The notes beneath the pieces were generated by a model that had not been told where the DNA came from, made no database searches, and saw only the letters and a list, made by a program, of their open reading frames with translations. 64,000 nt of DNA from Mesorhizobium sp. AR02. Its GTDB lineage: Bacteria; Pseudomonadota; Alphaproteobacteria; Rhizobiales; Rhizobiaceae. Where the stretch lies: positions 4,856,001 through 4,920,000 of the forward strand of contig NZ_CP080531.1 in assembly GCF_024746835.1 (NCBI RefSeq), written 5' to 3'. This document shows positions 45,224 through 53,345 of the stretch, piece by piece. Within the stretch, counting starts at the first letter, position 1. Every line of letters starts with the position of its first letter. Made by a program: the position numbers and the translations under genes.

Positions 45224-46972
45224 TTGCGCATGGGTTCGTACCTGCGCTGGCTCAAATCGAATGTGTCAAGCACCCCGTTGGCTCATGTAGCTTCGCTGTT
45301 GGTGCTTGCAGTATCGATAATACTCGAAGCGTTAAATACGATATATGTCGACCAGGGGGTGACGTTTATTGCGTTTATCCCCGTAATTATTGTTATCGTG
45401 TATCTTGAGGGGCGTTTTGTTGCCATCGCCGCAACGCTTCTCATGACCGCCGCCGGCTTGTGGATGCGACGCTTCCTGAACGGTCAACTCTCTGCTGAAG
45501 ATTGGACCAGCGCCATCTTCCTTCTGGTCTCAGGTGGCCTGATCGCATCTGTGTTCCACCGCCTGCGACAAGATTTGCACAGCGCGCTGGAGGTTGCAGA
45601 GGCGAGGCTCGCTGCCATCGATGCTGCCGAGAGCCGCTATCGTTGGGCCTTCGAGCGTGCCGCCTTGGGTTTTGCAAATGCCAATCGACGTGGCGAACTG
45701 CTGCAATCGAACAGACGTTTTTTTGAGATGACCGGCTACGGAGGAGAGGAACTTGCCCAGCTCACGCTGGAGGGACTCGTTCTTCCCGACGATCGAGATG
45801 CCGTGCGGGATCTGTTGAAAGATCTGGATAATGGCGCCGCGTCGTCCGCTGCGGATATTCGCGTATTACGCAAGGACGGCAAGGCATTCTGGGCTCGTCT
45901 GGCCCTGTCTTCGTCGCGGCCTGACGAGGCATCCACTGAGAGCGTGTTCGTGGTGGTCGACGATATTTCCGAGCGACGAGCGGCACGCGAGGCTCTTCGG
46001 GCTCAGAAGGAATGGCTTGATCTCGCCCTGTCTGCCGGGCGCCTGGGCACGTGGCAAATAGATATCAAAGAGGGGACAGTCGCCGGCTCTGGCAAGTTCT
46101 GGGACATTCTCGGTCTGCCCCCGACGCCGGTCCGCCGCTTGGAAGAACTCTCGGCCGTGATCCATCCGGCCGATTGGCCGAAGCTGGCCGCCTCGGCAAA
46201 ACCCTCGTCGGCAGTAAATTACGACGCTGAGATTCGTGTCAGGCGGATGGATGGTCACATACGCTGGGTTGCTCTGCGCGGACGGCAGGAAGAACATGGC
46301 GACCGCAAAATGCGCATCGGGGTGGCGGCCGATCTGACCGAGCGTCGACAAACCACGCTGCTTCGCGCCGCCGTGAAGAAGCGCGAGCGCATCATGCTCG
46401 AAGAGCGCCATCGGTTCAGTAACTTGTTTCCGGTGATCACGGCCCTGGTAAAGATGATCAATGTCCCCGAGAACGACGTTGCCAAATACAAGGAGATGCT
46501 GATCGATCGGATTCGAACGCTGGAAGCGACCCATCTCATCCTTTCTCGTCACACCAGCCTGTCAGGGATGCTCCACGATCTCGTGGCTCAGGAGTTGCAG
46601 CCCTTCAAGGAGACACGGGACATAACGATCAGTGGTCCCTCCCTCACAGTGCCAAGTGGCGCCGCCGAGAGCTTTGCGATGATCCTTCACGAGCTGACGA
46701 CAAACTCCGTGAAACATGGTGCGCTGGGTGACTCACAAGGTAAGGTCGAAGTTAAGTGGCAATTTGCACCCGACGGCGCAGGTGACGACCTCGTGTTCGA
46801 TTGGGTGGAATCGGGACGGCGGAAGAATTCAAAAGTCGTGCGCCACGGGTTCGGGTCCCTGATAATCGGCGTGGACAGCACGCCGCTTGTCGGTCATTCC
46901 CCGAAACTGGAAATATCGGAATATGGACTGCGATATTCGTTGCGGCTATCGCGGAAGGAAATTGAATTGTAG
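45224..46972 (+). CDS. Membrane-bound PAS-PAS HWE/HisKA_2-type sensor histidine kinase
   Basis: 582 residues. Three or four membrane helices occupy residues 20-120 (VASLLVLAVSIILEALNTI; GVTFIAFIPVIIVIVYLEG), and a coiled linker follows. PAS domain 1 covers about 135-255 (ESRYRWAFERAALGFANANR) and PAS domain 2 about 260-385. The kinase core starts with the phospho-acceptor LEERHRFSNLFPVITALVKM. The ATP-binding domain has ILHELTTNSVKHGALG and ends with RHGFGSLIIGVDS, as in HWE/HisKA_2 kinases common in Rhizobiales. The H-box deviates from the usual NHRVKN, reading RHRFSN. The start is TTG at 45224 (8 bases after AAGG) or ATG at 45230. It faces a response-regulator gene, a likely partner. Confidence 0.85.
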   Translation: MRMGSYLRWLKSNVSSTPLAHVASLLVLAVSIILEALNTIYVDQGVTFIAFIPVIIVIVYLEGRFVAIAATLLMTAAGLWMRRFLNGQLSAEDWTSAIFLLVSGGLIASVFHRLRQDLHSALEVAEARLAAIDAAESRYRWAFERAALGFANANRRGELLQSNRRFFEMTGYGGEELAQLTLEGLVLPDDRDAVRDLLKDLDNGAASSAADIRVLRKDGKAFWARLALSSSRPDEASTESVFVVVDDISERRAAREALRAQKEWLDLALSAGRLGTWQIDIKEGTVAGSGKFWDILGLPPTPVRRLEELSAVIHPADWPKLAASAKPSSAVNYDAEIRVRRMDGHIRWVALRGRQEEHGDRKMRIGVAADLTERRQTTLLRAAVKKRERIMLEERHRFSNLFPVITALVKMINVPENDVAKYKEMLIDRIRTLEATHLILSRHTSLSGMLHDLVAQELQPFKETRDITISGPSLTVPSGAAESFAMILHELTTNSVKHGALGDSQGKVEVKWQFAPDGAGDDLVFDWVESGRRKNSKVVRHGFGSLIIGVDSTPLVGHSPKLEISEYGLRYSLRLSRKEIEL

Positions 46973-47010
46973 TGCATGTCGCTCCAAATGCGATCTCGGA
47001 TTTGGGAAAC

Positions 47011-47042
47011 TGACATGCATGAAAACTGACATGCATGAAAAC
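47011..47042. repeat. Perfect 16-bp tandem duplication
   Basis: The unit TGACATGCATGAAAAC occurs twice in direct succession (47011-47026 and 47027-47042), between the convergent histidine kinase and response regulator genes. Each copy contains the palindrome ATGCAT. It is probably a replication slippage product. Confidence 0.85.
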
Positions 47043-47051
47043 AGAGACCCA

Positions 47052-47079
47052 AAGCGCGCTGGTCTCCTATGACGCGCTT
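47052..47079. terminator. Hairpin between convergent regulator genes
   Basis: Arms AAGCGCG (47052-47058) and CGCGCTT (47073-47079) pair exactly around 14 bases. It resembles a shortened version of the intergenic repeat at 18624 and could serve as a bidirectional terminator. Confidence 0.35.
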
Positions 47080-47129
47080 AAGTTTCCGTGCATGCCCGCC
47101 CGATCCGTTACCGCTTCGGGTGGCATACG

Positions 47130-47807
47130 TCAGTTCACATGTCTCGACAGCCAGGTTTGTAGCAAAACGGCCGCTTCAGTCCGGTTTCGTACTCCAAGCT
47201 CGCGCAGAATGGCTGCGGCATGGATTTTCGTTGTCGCTTCGGCAATATCGAGATTGCGGGCAATCTCCTTGTTAGAGTACCCCTCTGCCATCAGCTTGAG
47301 GACGTCCTTCTGCCTTGATGTCAATCTACCGAGATCGCTCGAGCCAACGCGCCGACGGGTTGGATTTTTCGCCGAGGGCAGGGTGGCATACGATCTCTGG
47401 TCGGCAGACGTTCGAGACAAAAGTGCTGGTACATAGATCCGGCCCGCGAGGATCTCGTTTACAGCCAGCACGACTTCTTCGTCTTTCTGCGATTTGACGA
47501 TGTACCCGTGAAGCCCGATCGAAAGAGCGGTAAGGATCTCCGAGCGGGAATCGTCCCCGGAAACGATCGCAAAGCGTGTGTCAGGATACGCAGAGAGAAC
47601 GTCGCTGAGCACTTCCTGATCAAACAGCCCAGGCATGTTCAGGTCGAGGATCGCAAGATTGATGGATGCCTGCTCCTCTAGAAGATTGACCACAGCATCG
47701 AAACACGCAGCCTCGAATATTTCGACGCTTGGAATTCCAGCCATAAGTGCCAACCGGAGGCCGCGCCGATATAAGCCGTGATCGTCGGCAATGACGATCC
47801 GATACAT
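47130..47807 (-). CDS. NarL/FixJ-type response regulator
   Basis: 225 residues from the ATG at 47807 (MYRIVIADDHGLYRRGL). The receiver domain covers 1-125: acidic pair ADDH, phospho-acceptor Asp in LAILDLNMPG near 55, and conserved Lys in GYIVKSQKDEE near 105. A LuxR-type helix-turn-helix follows at about 158-220 (LGRLTSRQKDVLKLMAEGYS; NKEIARNLDIAEATTKIHAA). The linker is rich in Arg and Ser. The longer frame to 47915 is not needed; a GGGGTGG stretch precedes the chosen ATG. It converges on the HWE-type histidine kinase, its probable partner, and a 15-bp palindrome lies about 117 bp upstream. Confidence 0.88.
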   Translation of the reverse strand: MYRIVIADDHGLYRRGLRLALMAGIPSVEIFEAACFDAVVNLLEEQASINLAILDLNMPGLFDQEVLSDVLSAYPDTRFAIVSGDDSRSEILTALSIGLHGYIVKSQKDEEVVLAVNEILAGRIYVPALLSRTSADQRSYATLPSAKNPTRRRVGSSDLGRLTSRQKDVLKLMAEGYSNKEIARNLDIAEATTKIHAAAILRELGVRNRTEAAVLLQTWLSRHVN

Positions 47808-48437
47808 GTAACCACCCCAACGCGTTACTCGGTTCCCGACGAGAAAACCCGCTGGAACCTCCCATTTCTGTCTGATGGACGGAACCGTGGTGATCCTAAA
47901 GTCGTGTCTAACCACTGGTCATCACATCACAGTGATGTCCGTCGCGTCCCCATCCACGCACATCACATATGGCTAATATAATACTAATTTCCGAAGAAAC
48001 TCTATTAGTTTTTTTAACGCTGGCGTGCGGTGCCTGCCCGCCGAAAGATGCCCAGTTCCCGTTTCCAGTGTCCAGACCCAGTGTGCTGCACAGCCTTTTG
48101 ATGCCGGCACCTGCCTTCGCTGGTGGCGCGTAGGCCGGTTCCGGCGTTGGCGGATCGCTGCTTTTTTGATCGCAAGACTCATTCGATTTCATTGGTCTCA
48201 TGGTCAGGTCCAAATCGCTTCGATCTGTTCTTGATCTCGTGGCCATTTAATACCGGAAACGCCTTGGATCGTTACCATTCGAACGCACGACGACAGCCGC
48301 CCCGGCTGTCACATACCCTTCACATATGATGTTCGGATTGCCGCCGAGGGTCGGGCCGGATTTGACGGGATGCCAGGTCCGAATGAACTCGAATACGAAA
48401 TCCCCGGACACAGCCAACTATAAATCAGGAGGATCGG
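47808..48437. other. Intergenic region upstream of the second polysaccharide operon
   Basis: 630 bp between the response regulator (minus) and the nucleotidyltransferase (plus). It contains an AT-rich stretch near 47969-48019 with an inverted ACTAAT/ATTAGT pair next to a T-run, and the palindrome at 47924. Both divergent promoters should lie here. The open frames present are short and unconvincing. Confidence 0.45.
47924..47938. promoter_or_regulatory. 15-bp palindrome upstream of the response regulator gene
   Basis: ACATCAC, one base, then GTGATGT form a perfect dyad 117 bp upstream of the response-regulator start codon. It is a candidate binding site for a dimeric regulator, perhaps this one. 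Confidence 0.4.
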
Positions 48438-49160
48438 ATGAAAGCGGTGATTCAATGTGGTGGGATGGGTACGCGCCTTCGGCCTTTCACGTCGGTCTTG
48501 CCGAAACCATTGATGCCGATAGGGGCCCGGCCCGTTCTCGAGTTGCTTCTGAAGTGGCTACGGCGTAACGGCATCGAAGAGGTCTATATCACGACCGGGT
48601 ATCTCGGGCACTTGATCCGCAGCGTCTGCGGCGACGGATCGCAATGGAATCTGAAGATCAAATACACCCAGGAAATGGAGCCACTCGGTACCATCGGGCC
48701 GCTCTCTCTGATCAGGGATGAACTGAACGACACATTTGTCGTGCTGAACGGCGATGTTCTTACCGATCTGAGCCTCAGCCGGTTCGTGGCCTCGCACCGC
48801 CTGCATAAGGATCCGGTTACGATCGCCACGGCCTGCCGCCTCATCAAGATGGATTTCGGCGTCATCGACGAGATCGACAATGCCGTTCAGCTCTTCCGGG
48901 AAAAGCCGACGCTTTCCCATCTCGTCAGCATGGGGATTTACTGCATGAACCCGGATGTCCTGCGGTTCATTCCTTCCGGCATCCCATTCGGGTTCGATGA
49001 CCTGATGCTGCAGATGATGCAGGGCGGCACGACCGTGCACGTCTACAAGCATGACGGTCTCTGGCTCGACATCGGTCGCGTCGACGACTTCCAGAATGCA
49101 CAGGCAATTGCCTGGGAAGAGCAGTCGACCTCGATCGAGGTCGCGGCCGCGGCCGCATGA
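48438..49160 (+). CDS. Sugar-phosphate nucleotidyltransferase
   Basis: 240 residues with the nucleotidyltransferase signature AVIQCGGMGTRLRPFTSVLP and KPLMPIGARPVLELLL, and the metal-binding VVLNGDVLTD near residue 100. LVSMGIYCMNPDVLRFIP and DGLWLDIGRVDDFQNAQ complete the fold. It joins a sugar-1-phosphate to a nucleoside triphosphate (glucose-, mannose- or amino-sugar type cannot be told apart). It lacks a C-terminal hexapeptide-repeat domain. The ATG at 48438 follows AGGAGG. It is the first gene of the second operon; the next starts 52 bp later, and the set of aminotransferase, dehydratase and sugar-phosphate transferase suggests amino-deoxysugar supply. Confidence 0.87.
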   Translation: MKAVIQCGGMGTRLRPFTSVLPKPLMPIGARPVLELLLKWLRRNGIEEVYITTGYLGHLIRSVCGDGSQWNLKIKYTQEMEPLGTIGPLSLIRDELNDTFVVLNGDVLTDLSLSRFVASHRLHKDPVTIATACRLIKMDFGVIDEIDNAVQLFREKPTLSHLVSMGIYCMNPDVLRFIPSGIPFGFDDLMLQMMQGGTTVHVYKHDGLWLDIGRVDDFQNAQAIAWEEQSTSIEVAAAAA

Positions 49161-49212
49161 AAATCCGGATGTAGAGGCCGAACCCACAAACAAGGATTTT
49201 TAGGAGGTCAAG

Positions 49213-50350
49213 ATGCTCTTGGTGAGCGCCCCAATCCTAGGCGTGCCGGAGAAGGCAGCCCTGTCAAAGGTGATTGATAGCGGCTGGCTTACGATGGGGG
49301 ACAGGGTACGAGCGTTCGAACAGGCCTTTGCCAGCATGCATGGCGCGGAGGATTGCGTGGCGGTCGGTTCCTGCACCGCGGCGCTTCATCTCATCCTGCA
49401 TGCACTGGGAATCGGCCCTGGCGACGAAGTACTGGTTCCATCACTGACTTTCGTGGCGACCGCAAATGCGGTGCTGTATGTCGGGGCGACTCCGGTCTTC
49501 GTCGACATCGAGTCGGTCGACGTGCCGTTGATGTCGCTTGCGGAAGCCGAAGCGCGGTGCACGCCGCGCACAAAGGCGGTCATTCTCGTTCACTTCGCAG
49601 GCTATCTCCCCAATCGGGAACAATGGCAGCGGTTCGCCCGGCTTCGCGGGCTGCATATCATCGAGGATGCCGCGCATGCGCCCGGCCTGAGGGAAGTGGG
49701 GACATTCGGCACCGCGGCCGCCTTCAGCTTCTATGGCAACAAGAACATGACGACGGCGGAAGGGGGCGCCGTGATTGCCCGTGACCCCGATCTGCTCGAC
49801 AGGGTTCGCCAGGCCCGCGGGCACGGGATGACCACCGGGACACATCAGCGGCTGAACAGTCGTACCCCGCAATATGATGTCACGATGCTCGGGTTCAACT
49901 ACCGCATGGACGAGATGCGGGCGGCGATAGGGCTGGTTCAGCTGCAGAACCTGCAAGAGTGGAACGAAATCAGACGTATCCTGGCCGTCCTGTACCGGCG
50001 CCTCATCGCAGAACGTTGCCCGGCCGTGACCATTCCATTCAGCGAACCCCGGACGTCGGCTTACCACATCATGCCGGTCCTCCTGCCGCGCTACCGCGAG
50101 GCGGCAGGACGTTATCGACGAACTGCGGACGCAGGGGATACAGACCACCATACACTATCCGCCGGTGCACCAGATGACGTTCTATCGCGAGCGTTATCCC
50201 GGCATCACTTTGCCCCGTACAGAGGACTTTGCCCAGCGAGAGCTGACAATTCCACTGCACCCCCAGATCACTGCACCTGTCGTCGAAGCGGTTGTGGCTG
50301 CACTCGCAACCGCGCTCAAAGGCGACGCCCAAACAGGAACTGCGGCATGA
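49213..50350 (+). pseudogene. DegT/DnrJ/EryC1 sugar aminotransferase with a frameshift
   Basis: A PLP-dependent nucleotide-sugar aminotransferase. The main frame begins MLLVSAPILGVPEKAALSKV and has the PLP region AFSFYGNKNMTTAEGGAVIA with the Schiff-base Lys. After TSAYHIMPVLLPR (about residue 292) the homology moves to the +1 frame, which reads RQDVIDELRTQGIQTTIHYP and then PPVHQMTFYRERYPG and ends ALKGDAQTGTAA at 50350. The shift lies near 50088-50105. In the original frame translation does not stop, but runs in frame through the downstream sugar transferase to 51021. Either the enzyme is inactive, a sequencing error exists, or a fusion is made. The family adds a 4-amino group to a 4-keto-6-deoxy sugar. 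Confidence 0.8.
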
Positions 50351-51021
50351 ATGCGTTGGACCTTTCTCTGCATCGGCGCTTCGTCTCAAGGCCCGCTCAC
50401 GGCTTGGCGAGACGCTCGATCGATATCGTGGTCGCAGGCGTCGCGGCCGTCATATTCGCACCATTGATGCTGCTGATCGCCGGAGCGCTTCTGCTCGAAG
50501 GCGGTGGCTCGATCTTATTCGAACAGACCCGCATGGGCGCTGGTGGCCGACCCTTCCGCATGTACAAATTTCGCAAGTTCGGTGTGAACTGCGGCTCTCA
50601 AGGCCTCGCACTGACCGTCGTGGGCGACAGCCGCATGACGACGGTGGGCCGGTTCCTCGCCGCGACAAAGTTCGACGAACTGCCGCAGTTGTGGAATGTC
50701 CTCAAAGGCGAGATGGCGATCGTCGGCCCGCGACCCGAGAGCCTGGCTTTCGCCGATTGTTTCCGGGGCGACCTCGAGGCCGTTCTGCAATACAAGCCCG
50801 GCTTGCTGGGTCCAACCCAGGTTCTTTTCCGCCATGAGGCACATTATTTTCCCCGATCCGTGGATCCGATCGTGTTCTACCGGGAGGTCATGTTCCCCGC
50901 CAAGGCCAGACTCGACCTCTCCTACTATCCGCGGCGCACCATCGTCTCCGACATCGTGTGGATGGCGCGGGGCTTCCTGGCGGTTGTCGGCTGGGTTCCA
51001 GCGCCGCCGATCGACGTGTGA
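50347..51021 (+). CDS. Undecaprenyl-phosphate sugar-1-phosphate transferase (initiating)
   Basis: 224 residues of the bacterial sugar transferase family (PglC-like, single N-terminal membrane helix). The helix IDIVVAGVAAVIFAPLMLLI is followed by SILFEQTRMGAGGRPFRMYK and FRKF, and the catalytic core KFDELPQLWNVLKGEMAIVG then PRPE. It transfers a sugar-1-phosphate from a nucleotide sugar onto undecaprenyl phosphate, starting repeat-unit assembly. The ATG at 50347 overlaps the restored aminotransferase stop as ATGA. Because of the upstream frameshift it is also in frame with the aminotransferase start. Small size fits the PglC/WecP-type minimal transferases rather than WbaP. Confidence 0.9.
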   Translation: MNALDLSLHRRFVSRPAHGLARRSIDIVVAGVAAVIFAPLMLLIAGALLLEGGGSILFEQTRMGAGGRPFRMYKFRKFGVNCGSQGLALTVVGDSRMTTVGRFLAATKFDELPQLWNVLKGEMAIVGPRPESLAFADCFRGDLEAVLQYKPGLLGPTQVLFRHEAHYFPRSVDPIVFYREVMFPAKARLDLSYYPRRTIVSDIVWMARGFLAVVGWVPAPPIDV

Positions 51022-51066
51022 AATCCAAACGTGAAGCGTTCCAATCAGCCAAGGCAATGCGCAGTC

Positions 51067-52071
51067 ATGAATTACAACGGCAAGAAAGTTCTGGTGACGG
51101 GCGCGGACGGATTTATCGGTTCGCATCTCACCGAGGCGCTCGTCCGCAATGGAGCGGATGTCACGGCCCTGGCGCTCTACAATTCCTTCGACAGCCATGG
51201 ATGGCTGGACGATCTGCCGGACAGCATCCGCAGCCAGCTGAAGCTCGTCCGCGGTGACGTCCGCGACAGCGCGTTCCTGAACCGGATCATGCGCGGCCAG
51301 GCCGTTGTGTTTCACCTGGCTGCGCTTATCGCGATCCCATATTCCTACGCCGCTGCCCAGTCCTATGTGGAAACCAACATCCTGGGCACGGTGAACGTTC
51401 TTGAAGCGGCGCGTCAATGGGAGACGGAGCGGGTGGTGCATACCTCCACGAGCGAGGTCTATGGAACTGCCCAAACCATGCCCATCCGCGAAACGCACCC
51501 GCTGCAGGGACAGTCACCCTATTCGGCATCCAAGATCGGCGCCGACATGATGGCGGAGTCCTACGCCAGGTCGTTCGATGTCCCTGTGGTCATTATGCGA
51601 CCCTTCAACACTTATGGTCCGCGCCAGAGTGAGCGCGCCATCGTGCCGACCATCATCCGGCAGGCCCTCGACCCGAATTGCCCGGCAATCATGGTCGGGG
51701 ATACAAGCCCGATCCGTGATCTGACCTTTGTCGAAGACACCGCGGCAGCGTTCCTGACCGCAGGCCAGGCCGGGCTCGAATTCGGCCATGCCTACAATGC
51801 CGGCAGCCAACGCGCCGTGACCGTCTCCGACGTATTGGATCTTGTCCTCGAATTGAGCGGTTCGAAAAAGCCGGTCCACCGTGACGAAAGCCGTTTGCGT
51901 CCGCAAAATTCGGAGGTTCGCGCCTTGCTTGCCGATTCCTCGCGCTTTGAAGGCGAGACCGGATGGCGGGCGCAGACCAGCCTGCGCGATGGGCTGGAGC
52001 GAACGATCGCATGGTGGCGCGCGCGCCTTAGTGAAGGCCGGGTACGACGCGAAATGGGTTACATGACATGA
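51067..52071 (+). CDS. NAD-dependent 4,6-dehydratase-like SDR (LegB/PglF-like)
   Basis: 334 residues. NAD motif VLVTGADGFIGSHLTEALV, then ALYNSFDSHGWLDDLP, catalytic THTSTSEVYGTAQ-type Ser/Thr region (VHTSTSEVYG), and SPYSASKIGADMMAESYARS with the Y-x3-K pair. VIMRPFNTYGPRQSERAIVP is typical of the legionaminic/4,6-dehydratase group. With DegT and the initiating transferase in the same operon it probably makes the 4-keto-6-deoxy intermediate of an amino sugar such as a bacillosamine-like donor (inference). The ATG at 51067 is preferred over 51031 as it is next to the NAD motif. It overlaps the following gene by 4 bp. Confidence 0.85.
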   Translation: MNYNGKKVLVTGADGFIGSHLTEALVRNGADVTALALYNSFDSHGWLDDLPDSIRSQLKLVRGDVRDSAFLNRIMRGQAVVFHLAALIAIPYSYAAAQSYVETNILGTVNVLEAARQWETERVVHTSTSEVYGTAQTMPIRETHPLQGQSPYSASKIGADMMAESYARSFDVPVVIMRPFNTYGPRQSERAIVPTIIRQALDPNCPAIMVGDTSPIRDLTFVEDTAAAFLTAGQAGLEFGHAYNAGSQRAVTVSDVLDLVLELSGSKKPVHRDESRLRPQNSEVRALLADSSRFEGETGWRAQTSLRDGLERTIAWWRARLSEGRVRREMGYMT

Positions 52072-53345
52072 CCCTGTTCCGCCGGCATGTGTTGGCGCTG
52101 CTGCTAATTGCCGGTGCCATGTTCCCCAATATCTACGTGGCCGGTGGTCGCGAAAGCAGCGCATCGCAACCGTCGACCACACCGGTGGTGAAAAACCTGC
52201 CGGACTATCTGCGCGAAACAAGGGATCCGGGGTCTGGCACGATTTTCGTACGGATCACCGAACCCGGAATTCTCGGCCTGGCGGGTGTATGCGGGAAGAA
52301 ATACTGCACCCACCGTTACTCAAGCGCACAGGCTTGGAATGCTGACCAGAGCCTTCTCCTGATCGTCAATGGTTGCGGTGGCATGTGCTTTCTCGACGGG
52401 CACACCTACGTGCCATTGTTCCACCGCGACCGCTCGACTGAATGCGAATGGCATCCCAGGGATCCCCGGCTGATGATCTGCGTTGCCGGCCGGCAGATTT
52501 CGACCTGGGCGCCACGCACCAATCATGAGGATGTCATGTTCGCCTCGGCAGCCTACAGCAATCTTCGGTTCGGGCCCTACAAAGGCAATCCGAGCCGCGA
52601 CGGCAACCGCATTGCGGTGCGTGCAACGCGCAAGGACGGCAAAGCGGTGGTCTTTGGCTACGACCTCAAGCTGCGGCAGAAATTCCCGGATATCGAACTT
52701 GCCCAGCTTCCAGGAACCACCGGCTCCTGCTCGATCTCCCCGCTCGGCATCAACATCGTGTGCTCACAGCAATTGCCCGACGGCAATGAACCGAGCTTCA
52801 TCTTTTCCATCGACGGCGTCTTGCGCCAGAAGTGGATGGAGCACCACCGGCCCGGTCACGGCGACATGACGGTCGATGCCGACGGCAGCGAAGTCTATGT
52901 CGGGATCAGCAAATCGGATCCCGACAAATATCAGGTGATCAAGCGCCGATTGGCTGACGGCAAGGTCACCTCGCTGATGAAATATGGCGAGGCCATGCAT
53001 GCGTCACTCAGGTCGCTGGACAGGCCGGGCTGGGTGTTTCTGAGCTATGGCGGCACGCCAGCCGAAATATCGCAGCACCCGGATTGGGCGCCTTACGCGC
53101 AGCAGGTCATTGCGCTGCGTATGGACGGCAGCGGAGAGGTCCGCCGTATCGTAGACACGCAAAACGCGCACTTCGACTACTGGAGCGAGACGCATGCCTC
53201 GCCGTCTCCAGACGGCTCACAGGTGGTCTGGTCGAGCAATTGGGGCATGCCCGGTGGCCCGGTATACGATTTCGTTACCCGTGTTGAATGGCCTTCGGAG
53301 CCGGTGCCGAACCAGAAGGAGATTGTCGCAAATGGCCTTCACTAA
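52068..53345 (+). CDS. Secreted beta-propeller-like protein of unknown function
   Basis: 425 residues. A signal peptide is likely: RRHVLALLLIAGAMFPNIYV followed by a polar stretch rich in Ser and Thr. The mature part has repeated short strands with PSRDGNRIAVRATRKDGKA, ASPSPDGSQVVWSSNWG and similar patterns, as in TolB/WD40-type propellers. Cysteines cluster in GLAGVCGKKYCTH and NGCGGMCFLDG, suggesting disulfides or a metal site. It overlaps the dehydratase stop (ATGA) and the start of the Wza-like gene, so it is firmly in the export operon. It may be a periplasmic or surface partner of the exported chain. No enzyme residues are recognised. Confidence 0.75.
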   Translation: MTLFRRHVLALLLIAGAMFPNIYVAGGRESSASQPSTTPVVKNLPDYLRETRDPGSGTIFVRITEPGILGLAGVCGKKYCTHRYSSAQAWNADQSLLLIVNGCGGMCFLDGHTYVPLFHRDRSTECEWHPRDPRLMICVAGRQISTWAPRTNHEDVMFASAAYSNLRFGPYKGNPSRDGNRIAVRATRKDGKAVVFGYDLKLRQKFPDIELAQLPGTTGSCSISPLGINIVCSQQLPDGNEPSFIFSIDGVLRQKWMEHHRPGHGDMTVDADGSEVYVGISKSDPDKYQVIKRRLADGKVTSLMKYGEAMHASLRSLDRPGWVFLSYGGTPAEISQHPDWAPYAQQVIALRMDGSGEVRRIVDTQNAHFDYWSETHASPSPDGSQVVWSSNWGMPGGPVYDFVTRVEWPSEPVPNQKEIVANGLH

